This document shows positions 1 to 5,523 of a DNA stretch of 5,528 bases, piece after piece (position 1 is the stretch's first letter; each line of letters begins with the position of its first letter). The translations under genes and the position numbers were made by a program. The notes under the pieces are model-generated. The model saw only the letters and a list, made by a program, of their open reading frames with translations. It was not told where the DNA came from and did no database searches. The DNA is from an uncultured Nitrospirota bacterium (lineage in GTDB: Bacteria; Nitrospinota; Nitrospinia; SZUA-224). The DNA lies in NCBI GenBank assembly GCA_913009285.1, contig CAJVYE010000093.1:1-5528 (forward strand), in the 5' to 3' direction.

Positions 1-95
1 GCATGGGAGTGATGTGTGTAGTGATGATGAACGGTCAGAGACATTGTTGTATTATCTTTATTATCTTCTTCTTTTGTTTGTTTTATTTTTTTTTT
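1..95. other. Non-biological read-through noise at contig end
   Basis: This stretch lies outside the adapter, on the side where a read would run off the end of the library molecule. Read on the minus strand, the adapter is followed at once by an A-rich run (the T-rich 75-95 on the plus strand) and then by low-complexity sequence with no coding potential. That is the usual look of base calls made after the end of the template. I see no gene, repeat or site in it. It should be trimmed and not annotated. Confidence 0.85.
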
Positions 96-161
96 CAAGC
101 AGAAGACGGCATACGAGATAAAGGAATGTGACTGGAGTTCAGACGTGTGCTCTTCCGATCT
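96..161 (-). other. Illumina TruSeq index adapter (sequencing artefact)
   Basis: On the plus strand, 96-119 is the P7 flow-cell sequence (begins CAAGCAGAAGACGG), 120-127 is an index, and 128-161 is the TruSeq read-2 adapter ending in CTCTTCCGATCT. On the minus strand the index reads ATTCCT followed by TT, which I recall as TruSeq index 27. Translated in the frame of the adjoining gene it gives the well-known artefact peptide RKSTRLNSSH and a TGA at 95-97. The adapter joins genomic sequence at 161/162, so the read-through was assembled into the contig end. Confidence 0.98.
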
Positions 162-451
162 ATATCCTTTTTTATGTCCATAACCTCAGGCACAACCTCA
201 ACAATCATATCAGCATCTTTCAAGACCTCGAGTTCCTCTACTGAATATGGCTTAATAAGTCTTGCATTCTTTTGGGTATAAAGAAGGGGTATCCTGGCCT
301 TTGGATCGGTCAGGTTTTTTATACAATTTATAGCAAGTTTCTTTTCAATATCAAATAGACTCGCTGGGATGCCGTTATTTGCAAAAAAGGCGGCTATACC
401 ACCACCCATGATCCCACCACCGATAACAGCAACATGTTTTAATTCATCCAT
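162..451 (-). CDS. 3-hydroxyacyl-CoA dehydrogenase, N-terminal fragment (partial)
   Basis: Only about 97 N-terminal residues are present, because the contig ends inside the gene and the reading frame then runs into adapter. The protein should oxidise (S)-3-hydroxyacyl-CoA to 3-ketoacyl-CoA with NAD+ in the cytoplasm. Visible support is the Rossmann dinucleotide fold: the glycine-rich GGGIMGGGIA at residues 11-20, the acidic residue ending strand 2 (LFDI, D34), and the ADMIVEVVPE motif at 80-89 followed by KK, typical of this family. The segment between (KARIPLL...ARLIKP) resembles the long FadN-type enzymes (~790 aa), which add a hydratase domain; that domain cannot be seen here. The start is the ATG at 449-451, with GGAG at 458-461 six bases upstream. 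An upstream in-frame ATG at 491-493 would add residues encoded only by an AATCGAAA-type repeat, so I rejected it. It lies 143 bp downstream of the thiolase on the same strand, probably in one operon. Confidence 0.88.
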
Positions 452-462
452 AGCAAACTCCG

Positions 463-590
463 TTTCGATTTTCGATTTTCGATTTTTCATCAATTACGTT
501 TCTTCTGCAATCTCTCAAGACAGCACAAGTGCTGTCACTCCAAAGAAATTCGTTCCTTTCTTTAAATCGAAAATCGACATTCGAAAATCG
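463..590. repeat. Nested palindromic intergenic element (TCGATTTTCGA type)
   Basis: The gap between the thiolase and the 3-hydroxyacyl-CoA dehydrogenase is an imperfect inverted repeat. The left arm (463-487) is tandem CGATTTT units and the right arm (564-590) is the complementary AAAATCG units, interrupted by a few bases. At its centre, 519-536 is a perfect 8-bp hairpin (GACAGCAC, AA, GTGCTGTC). There is no T-tract after the hairpin on the minus strand, so it does not look like an intrinsic terminator. The left arm continues into the ribosome binding site of the downstream gene. It is probably a dispersed intergenic repeat or small non-autonomous element. The copy number elsewhere is unknown. 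Confidence 0.6.
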
Positions 591-594
591 TAAA

Positions 595-1740
595 TTAAAT
601 ATTCTCTCTTTCCAAAATCGTAGTAAACCCCTGTCCCCCTCCTACACACATTGTAGCAATGCCGTACTTACCATTTACCTTATTAAGGGCAGTGATAGCT
701 GTCCCTATAATCCTGGCCCCGGACATCCCTAATGGATGACCGATCGCAATCGCCCCTCCCAATACATTAATCTTATTAATATCCCATCCACCTTTTTTTA
801 TCACATAGAGTGATTGAGCAGCAAATGCCTCATTTAATTCTATAATATCAATATCCTCCATGTTCAGATTGGCCCTTTTTAAGGCCTTTTCAGTGGCAGG
901 TAATGGCCCTATACCCATTCTGCTATAGTCACATCCAGCAAACGCCGTACTAACAATTCTGGCCTTTAAAGGTATACCTAATTCCTTAGCCCTTTCTGCG
1001 CTTATAACGATCAAGGCAGCAGCACCGGTTGTCACAGGTGAGCAGGTGGCGGGTGTTATTGTACCATTCTGATCAAAGGCAGGATTTAGATTTTTTATCT
1101 TTTCCAGATCAGGCTCTCTCGGGTTTTCATCTTTATCAAATATACTCCCATCAGGTAATGCTATTGGTACCACCTCATCTTTAAAGTCTCCCTCTTTCCA
1201 TGCCTTTAAGGCCTTATTGTGGCTGTTTATAGAGAACTCCTCCTGTTCCTCTCTGGTAATATTGATCTCTTTAGCCAGATTCTCAGCAGTCTCACCCATA
1301 CTTATATAAAAACCTTTTTGGTATAATTCCTTGTCATAATAGGGATTGAACCCTCCCATGGGTACACGTGCCATATGTTCCAGTCCAACTGAGATCCCGA
1401 TATCCCCTTTTCCAACTGCAATCATATCAGCCAGGATCGTTGTTGATAGCTGTGAGCTGGCGCAAAAATGGTTCACTGTAGCAGCTGCAAGAGATATTGG
1501 GAGTCCTGCTTTAATAACTAATGCCCTTGCTATATTAAACCCATTCTCACCTTCTGGAAATGCACAACCCGTGGTTAAAAATTCAATATCATTCACAGGG
1601 ATCTTGGGATTCCTTTTCAACAGACTCTTAACCACCTGACTAGCGATATCCAATGTTGGCAGGGCATTTAATGCGCCATCCTTTGCCCTGCTAATAGGAG
1701 ACCTACAGTAGTCGACTATTCCTACAGTTTTAATTTCCAT
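595..1740 (-). CDS. Acetyl-CoA C-acyltransferase (3-ketoacyl-CoA thiolase)
   Basis: A complete 381-residue thiolase, normal length for the family. It cleaves 3-ketoacyl-CoA with CoA to acetyl-CoA and a shortened acyl-CoA, the last step of beta-oxidation, although some relatives run in the condensing direction. The N-terminal half carries the acylated cysteine C93 in VNHFCASSQLST. The C-terminal half has NEAF (303-306), GGAIAIGHPLGMSGAR (328-343) with H335, and the second catalytic cysteine C365 in MCVGGGQG, so all catalytic elements are present. Two small departures are HFCASSQ where CxSG is commoner, and TCSPVTTGAAA (232-242) where most thiolases have an Asp before GAAA. The start ATG at 1738-1740 has AAAGGAG centred about 10 bases upstream, and the stop is TAA. 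It sits between the acyl-CoA dehydrogenase and the 3-hydroxyacyl-CoA dehydrogenase on one strand, like FadA in the Bacillus fadNAE set. Chain-length specificity cannot be read from the sequence. Confidence 0.95.
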   Translation of the reverse strand: MEIKTVGIVDYCRSPISRAKDGALNALPTLDIASQVVKSLLKRNPKIPVNDIEFLTTGCAFPEGENGFNIARALVIKAGLPISLAAATVNHFCASSQLSTTILADMIAVGKGDIGISVGLEHMARVPMGGFNPYYDKELYQKGFYISMGETAENLAKEINITREEQEEFSINSHNKALKAWKEGDFKDEVVPIALPDGSIFDKDENPREPDLEKIKNLNPAFDQNGTITPATCSPVTTGAAALIVISAERAKELGIPLKARIVSTAFAGCDYSRMGIGPLPATEKALKRANLNMEDIDIIELNEAFAAQSLYVIKKGGWDINKINVLGGAIAIGHPLGMSGARIIGTAITALNKVNGKYGIATMCVGGGQGFTTILERENI

Positions 1741-1770
1741 TATCCTTATCTCCTTTCTTTATAAGTAACC

Positions 1771-1898
1771 GTTCACGGTTCACAGTTATCAGTTTACTGT
1801 TTTTTCAATGAATCATGTAGCGCTTGTAGCATTAAAGAAGCATTCATAACTTCCTTTTACTTTCTGTTTTTATCAACCGTTAACTGTAAACCGTGAAC
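1771..1898. repeat. Inverted-repeat element (GTTCACGGTT type)
   Basis: The 166-bp gap between the acyl-CoA dehydrogenase stop and the thiolase start contains two 18-bp arms, 1771-1788 and 1881-1898, that are reverse complements with one mismatch. They are separated by 92 bp of unremarkable AT-rich sequence. The right arm begins 8 bp past the acyl-CoA dehydrogenase stop; the left arm ends 31 bp before the thiolase start and does not touch its ribosome binding site. I see no gene inside. It resembles a small non-autonomous element or a dispersed intergenic palindrome, and would form a long hairpin in the operon mRNA. It is unrelated in sequence to the repeats at the other gaps. Confidence 0.65.
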
Positions 1899-1906
1899 TG
1901 ATACCT

Positions 1907-3709
1907 TTATAGATCATATCTCCCTGCCTCAATAACTAAATCCGCAATCAATCTCTTTAAATCAACGATATTGATCCTTTGCCTGATGCAGTGAGTCAAT
2001 TTGCTGAGGTTATTCAATTTGGCATCTAATTGTCCTTCTGAGACAACCCCTATTATTACCTCCCGTGCTATCTTTGAAACCTTTGAACACTTTTTATAAC
2101 CGGTAAGTTTAGCGATTGCTATCTGTATCTCTGATTTCTCTTTGCCATTTTTAGAGATATATTCATTTACCTTAGAGAGTGTCGAATCTGCCCCATATAT
2201 TGCTATTAACATATCAGCAATGGCCCCCATTACCTGTTGTTCATTTTTGATATTCTTGCCACAGTGTATAAGGGCATGATTGACTGCATAAGCGACAACC
2301 CTTTTGGCCGATTCAATATTAGCCATCTCTTCCTTGAGGGGAGTATCTACTTCTAATGAATCAAATTTTTCATCTCTCAACATTTTTTCCACATCTTCCA
2401 TGTATTCACGGAAAGGGATCTGAGCGCCAAATATATTTCTTGCAAGGAAATCAAATATAGTAAGCCTGTTTATATCATTCGTCCCTTCAAATATCATATC
2501 AACAACATTATCACGGGAGATCCTCTCAACCTTATATTCCTCCACAAAACCATATCCTCCATGCATCTTTATAGCATCTAGAGAGACTTTATTTAGGTTC
2601 TCTGAACCATAAATCTTAACAATCGATGCCTCCAGGGCATAACTTCTTACTGCTTTAATAACATTTTCTTGATATTTATCATCATGCGGTATTTTTGAAA
2701 TTATCTCTTCTATATCCCCTGCTGCCCTGTAGGCAAGGGAATCTAAGGCATATGTCTCTGCCACCATATCAGCGAGTCTGGCCTTTTGCATATCAAAAGA
2801 GATAATAGGTTGACCAAACTGTTTACGCTCTTTTCCATATTTAATTACCATATCTATACAGTATTTACTATTCCCGAGTCACCCAACCCCTAATTTCAAT
2901 CTCCCTAAGTTGAGTATATTCAGGGCAATCTTAGGTGCATCACCAGTCTTACCTAAAAGGTTTTCCTTCTCAACCTTTACGTCTTCAAACACCAGGTTGG
3001 TAGTAGATGACCCTTTAAGGCCCATCTTCTTTTCTTCTGCCCCCCTTGAAACCCCTTCTGAATGTAGATCAACTATAAATCCTGAATATTTCCCATCAAC
3101 CTGAGCAAATACAATGGCTATATCTGCCCAGGCGCCATTTGTTATAAATTGTTTTTCGCCATTCAATATATAATGAGTCCCTTCTTTATTTAAAACCGCT
3201 GTTGTCTTTCCACTTAAGGCATCAGTTCCACTACCTGGTTCAGTAAGGGCATAGCAGCTTACTAATTCGCTGGTGGCGAGTTTTGGCAGATATCTTCTCT
3301 TCTGTTCTTCGTTCCCAAATAATACTATAGGCATAGTACCTATACCGCTATGAGCCCCAACAGTAATACCGAAACTGGCAGAACCTGCTGATTTTTCCGC
3401 GATCAACATTGAGGTAATTATATCCTGACCCAGACCATCATATTCTTCAGGGATATCAACACAGAGCAATCCAAGTTCCCCTGCCTTTCTAAGAAATATT
3501 ATAGATAGAGGTTGTTTAACTCCATCCTCCTCAACCTCTTCCTTGGCTTCAATCTGTTCGATTATAGGGATTATCTCATTCTGAAAGAATTTCTCTGCTG
3601 TATCAGCAAATTCTTTCTGGATATCTGTGAACTTTTCACGGGAATAGATCCCCTCTAAAGGGGTCTTTGCCACTAAAAAGCCACCTCCAGGTCTTACTTC
3701 ACCATCCAT
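1907..3709 (-). CDS. Acyl-CoA dehydrogenase (long, FadE-like) with an in-frame TGA at codon 277
   Basis: A 600-codon FAD-dependent acyl-CoA dehydrogenase that makes trans-2-enoyl-CoA, the first step of beta-oxidation. Length and C-terminal helical extension (about residues 420-600) match the long FadE type. Residues 30-150 form the N-terminal helical domain, ALTEPGSGTDALS (154-166) is family signature 1, KERKQFG (293-299) and MHGGYGF (382-388) are FAD-side motifs, and FEGTN (407-411) supplies the likely catalytic base E408. Codon 277 is TGA. Upstream (LNLGRLKLGVG) and downstream (LGNSKYCIDMVIKYG) segments are in the same frame and align to the family without a gap. I recall Cys there in some members (GAACVGGAK type) and small residues in others. 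The first in-frame ATG after the TGA (2849-2851) has no ribosome binding site, so these are not two genes. The start at 3707-3709 has GGAG seven bases upstream; an upstream ATG adding 29 hydrophobic-basic residues was rejected. Either the TGA is read as selenocysteine or the gene carries a nonsense mutation or base-call error. Confidence 0.85.
2846..2881 (-). promoter_or_regulatory. In-frame TGA with downstream SECIS-like hairpin (candidate)
   Basis: The TGA occupies 2879-2881. In the mRNA, the seven bases at +16 to +22 (UACUGUA) pair with +27 to +33 (UAUGGUA), leaving a UAGA loop at +23 to +26. After one A/A mismatch, three more A-U pairs (+12 to +14 with +35 to +37) extend the stem. Bacterial SECIS elements lie directly after UGA with the apical loop roughly 16-37 nt away and a G near the start of the loop. 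If the weak pairs above the two central G-U wobbles and the wobbles themselves open partly, the loop begins with GU at +20, which fits better. The stem is AU-rich and weak, so this is suggestive only. Confidence 0.4.
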
Positions 3710-3784
3710 TCCTCTTCTCCTTTTTTTGAAATTCTGATACAGTAAGATATATATACCAAGAAGGCAATACGAATAAACGATTTT

Positions 3785-3813
3785 AATGTAATCCAAATAT
3801 GAAATTAATGCAA
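3785..3813 (-). promoter_or_regulatory. Possible sigma-70 promoter for the beta-oxidation cluster
   Basis: Upstream of the acyl-CoA dehydrogenase start, the minus strand reads TTGCAT (3808-3813), a 17-bp spacer, then TACATT (3785-3790), about 75 bp before the ATG. The -35 box matches the consensus at only 3 of 6 positions and the -10 box at 4 of 6, in AT-rich sequence where such matches arise by chance. It is offered because the spacing is ideal and this is the only sensible place for the operon promoter. Confidence 0.25.
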
Positions 3814-3832
3814 GATTTTTGTGGAAAATCAG

Positions 3833-4046
3833 TAATAGTTCCCCACTGAGGCCGCAGAGACTACAGAGAAAAACAAAAAGTAAAATATTATCACTTAAAG
3901 GTGATAATATTTTACTTTTTGAATTTAAACTTTATGTTTCCTGTAAATTCTGTGGTAAATTATAATTCCAATAATAATAGTTCCTATTTTTGTTTATATT
4001 TTTATTCATCTCTGCGATCTTAGCGGGCTAAAGCAGTGAACTATTA
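3833..4046. repeat. Large imperfect palindrome in the divergent intergenic region
   Basis: The 367-bp gap between the two divergent genes (3710-4076) holds no gene. Its ends mirror each other: TAATAGTTC at 3833-3841 is the exact reverse complement of 4038-4046, and GCAGAGA at 3854-3860 is the reverse complement of 4009-4015, with further imperfect pairing between. A third TAATAGTTCC copy lies near 3975. The CTGAGGCCGCAGAGACTACAG-like wording at 3846-3866 resembles CAGAG-rich dispersed repeats that I recall from intergenic regions of anaerobe genomes. With the perfect hairpin inside it, the whole looks like a ~215-bp non-autonomous element inserted between the genes. Confidence 0.5.
3875..3920. 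repeat. Perfect 20-bp inverted repeat with 6-nt loop
   Basis: Positions 3875-3894 and 3901-3920 are exact reverse complements, separated by TTAAAG. The stem is AT-rich (core TAAAATATTATCAC) and ends in A5/T5, so on either strand it resembles a stem followed by U residues. Both flanking genes are transcribed away from it, so it cannot be the terminator of either. It may block transcription across the divergent region, act as a protein-binding palindrome, or be the core of the surrounding repeat element. Confidence 0.85.
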
Positions 4047-4047
4047 G

Positions 4048-4076
4048 GAAAATCGAAAATTGGAACGGAGTTCGAC
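4048..4076 (+). promoter_or_regulatory. Repeat-derived leader carrying the ribosome binding site
   Basis: GGAG at 4067-4070 sits six bases before the ATG at 4077 and fixes that start. The 25 bases 4048-4072 match the minus-strand leader of the 3-hydroxyacyl-CoA dehydrogenase (456-480) at 23 of 25 positions, including the shared AACGGAGTT at the ribosome binding site. Two unrelated genes thus use the same repeat-like leader. Confidence 0.6.
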
Positions 4077-4721
4077 ATGAGTAAAATCCTCAGTAAATTT
4101 TTGGATCTGGCCCTGCACACCTTTTTGGCCTGGTTTTTAAAAATCTCTATTCTTGCTCTTATCCCTTATTTAATTATCAAAGGAGATTATCTCTTTACCT
4201 TTGCTGCAATAATTGCTTTTATACTTACTATTATCCCTTCGATTTTGCAAAGGACTTATAAGGTCCACCTTCCCTGGGAAATGGATCTTATAATCAGTCT
4301 GGTGATCTATCTACATACCTTTTGTGGTGAAATACTCTATTTCTACGAAAAGATCCCTATCTGGGATGACATAATGCATTTTATGGGGACAGCGGTTATT
4401 GCTATCCTTGCCTTCATGGTAGTTTATACATTTCATTTTACTGGAAAATTAAAACTGACCTTACCATTTATATTCTTATTTACCTTTGTCTTTGCCCTGG
4501 CTATAGGTACTATCTGGGAGATTCTGGAATTCGGCATAGACCAAATCTTTGGTAGGACTACACAATATGGTCTTGAAGATACAATGTGGGACTTTATTGC
4601 TGATTTTATGGGAGGGTTATTCGCTTCATTAATAGGGGTGTTATATATCAAAAAATCAAAACCCCTGGAGAGATCAAAATTTACTAAGCCATTAAGAATG
4701 ATCCTTAAGAGAAAATCGTAA
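4077..4721 (+). CDS. Six-helix integral membrane protein (possibly YjdF/DUF2238-like)
   Basis: A 214-residue protein dominated by hydrophobic segments at roughly 16-35, 38-58, 69-90, 100-120, 126-147 and 173-192, with a Lys/Arg-rich tail (193-214) that probably lies in the cytoplasm. There is no cleavable signal peptide. Polar residues inside or beside the helices form clear motifs: WDDIMHF (96-102), TIWEILEFGID (145-155) and QYGLEDTMWDFIADFMGG (163-180). The pattern of WD..H, WE..E and D...D recalls the YjdF/DUF2238 family of uncharacterised membrane proteins; I am moderately confident of that and can assign no biochemical role. The start is fixed by GGAG six bases upstream and the stop is TAA. 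It is transcribed divergently from the beta-oxidation cluster and overlaps the next gene tail to tail by 30 bp. Nothing ties it functionally to fatty-acid oxidation. Confidence 0.85.
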   Translation: MSKILSKFLDLALHTFLAWFLKISILALIPYLIIKGDYLFTFAAIIAFILTIIPSILQRTYKVHLPWEMDLIISLVIYLHTFCGEILYFYEKIPIWDDIMHFMGTAVIAILAFMVVYTFHFTGKLKLTLPFIFLFTFVFALAIGTIWEILEFGIDQIFGRTTQYGLEDTMWDFIADFMGGLFASLIGVLYIKKSKPLERSKFTKPLRMILKRKS

Positions 4722-5276
4722 TAGCTCATAAATCCAAACCCTTCCTCCATCCCTTATCTCTTCTGTCCTTTTAACAAGCCGTTTCTTATGGAGATTTAAG
4801 AGCCTTGTCCCACTTGTATTGGCCTCAAGATTCATGGCTTCTGATAAATCCTTAGATGTAAGCCTTCCCTTTTCTATAATAAATTCCAGGGTCTCTCTAA
4901 GATAGTTATTAAGACTCCCAAGGAGTATCTTCTCCCCATCTCTAATCTCTGCTATTGCAGCAAGCCTCTTCCTCTCAAGTGCAACCTCTATGTTTTCCTT
5001 CTGGTTCTCATTGAGGCCAATTAGAATGATGTATCTATTTCCATATTCACCGCTGAGGAGCCTTGAGATGAGTTTTGCAACTATCTCATCAGCACAGGAA
5101 TAGTCAATTATCCCTATCTCTAAAAAATCAAGGGCAATCACCGCTCCATTCTCCTCTTTTAAAATATCCCTCTCAATACGTTCCCTTACCACCTGCCCCG
5201 AAGGCCTCGTCACAAGGTCACTTGAACCATTTTTGAGCTCCTCTTTGAGGAGTTTATAAAGGTTGTATGTAGTCAT
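4692..5276 (-). CDS. STAS-like (DUF4325-type) protein with C-terminal winged helix
   Basis: A 194-residue soluble protein in two parts. Residues about 26-112 look like the STAS-like domain of the DUF4325 type: an SGQVVRERIERDI helix, the strand and turn GAVIALDFLEIGIIDYSCADEI (44-65; LDF then an S.ADE helix start), and a second strand RYIILIGLN (81-89). Residues about 125-190 look like a winged helix-turn-helix: a helix, GRLTSKDLSEAMNL, a recognition-helix stretch NTSGTRLLNLHKKRLV, and a GGRVWIYEL wing. STAS domains bind partner proteins such as anti-sigma factors, so a partner-controlled transcription regulator is plausible; this is inference. The ATG at 5274-5276 is preceded by an in-frame TAA nine bases upstream, so it is the earliest possible ATG, although no strong ribosome binding site is seen. 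The stop is TAA. It converges with and overlaps the membrane-protein gene by 30 bp, and a MITE-like element lies just upstream. Confidence 0.82.
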   Translation of the reverse strand: MTTYNLYKLLKEELKNGSSDLVTRPSGQVVRERIERDILKEENGAVIALDFLEIGIIDYSCADEIVAKLISRLLSGEYGNRYIILIGLNENQKENIEVALERKRLAAIAEIRDGEKILLGSLNNYLRETLEFIIEKGRLTSKDLSEAMNLEANTSGTRLLNLHKKRLVKRTEEIRDGGRVWIYELLRFSLKDHS

Positions 5277-5301
5277 AGTTCTTTAGTCTTCAAATTCACA
5301 A

Positions 5302-5330
5302 ATAACTTCAATCCTATTTATTATTGACAA
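5302..5330 (-). promoter_or_regulatory. Possible promoter of the STAS-winged helix gene
   Basis: The minus strand reads TTGTCA (5325-5330; 5 of 6 to the -35 consensus), a 17-bp spacer, then AGTTAT (5302-5307; only 3 of 6 to the -10 consensus). It lies 26-54 bp before the ATG and ends 14 bp from the mobile element. The -10 box is poor, so this is a weak prediction. Confidence 0.25.
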
Positions 5331-5344
5331 TTACGCTTGCCTTA

Positions 5345-5523
5345 GGGACGGGTCAGAAATAACTTGGCATTTTCGCATCTCATCTTCAGGCCATCTTTGA
5401 TCAATCCTCAATCGCAAAATCCTCAATATAGCACTGCTATTGCTGCGGTTTTGCTCAATAGGATCGACCGAACCTGACCTAAATCTGAGCGCGAAAAATG
5501 CCAAGTTATTTCTGACCCGTCCC
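5345..5523. mobile_element. Complete MITE-like element with ~33-bp terminal inverted repeats
   Basis: The left end (5344-5376, begins AGGGACGGGTCAGAAATAAC) is the reverse complement of the right end (5491-5524), with a single-base length difference in a T-run. TTA flanks both sides (5342-5344 and 5524-5526) and may be a 3-bp target duplication. The interior (5377-5490) also folds back imperfectly, around GCAAAA/TTTTGC and TAGCA/TGCTA pairings, and contains ATCCTCAAT twice (5404-5412 and 5419-5427). There is no reading frame of note, so it must be moved by a transposase encoded elsewhere. It stands 68 bp upstream of the STAS-winged helix gene. Confidence 0.8.

Noticed and set aside
95..161. 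C-terminal peptide of the 3-hydroxyacyl-CoA dehydrogenase
   Set aside because: It is translated TruSeq adapter, not protein.
452..493. Upstream start for the 3-hydroxyacyl-CoA dehydrogenase
   Set aside because: The extra residues are encoded by the intergenic repeat, and GGAG at 458-461 favours the ATG at 449-451.
463..590. CRISPR array from the repeated CGATTTT units
   Set aside because: The units are 7-bp tandem and inverted copies without spacers.
1346..1639. Open frame on the plus strand opposite the thiolase (also 369-593, 529-732 and 2910-3104 plus; 4433-4750 minus)
   Set aside because: These lie opposite real genes or over repeats, lack recognisable domains, and are shadows of the genes or repeats.
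2852..2881. Frameshift in the acyl-CoA dehydrogenase
   Set aside because: The frame is unchanged across the TGA and the alignment to the family needs no gap; only one codon is anomalous.
2879..3709. The two halves of the acyl-CoA dehydrogenase as two separate genes
   Set aside because: They are in the same frame, together give one family-length protein with all motifs, and the second half has no ribosome binding site at its first ATG (2849-2851).
3710..3796. An upstream start giving a 29-residue hydrophobic N-terminal extension
   Set aside because: The family lacks such a segment and a strong GGAG lies seven bases before the ATG at 3707-3709.
3875..3920. Intrinsic transcription terminator
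   Set aside because: Both neighbouring genes are transcribed away from it and the stem is AT-rich.
595..5276. Alternative genetic code with TGA as Trp or Gly
   Set aside because: Only one in-frame TGA appears among the coding regions, and Trp and Gly use their standard codons.
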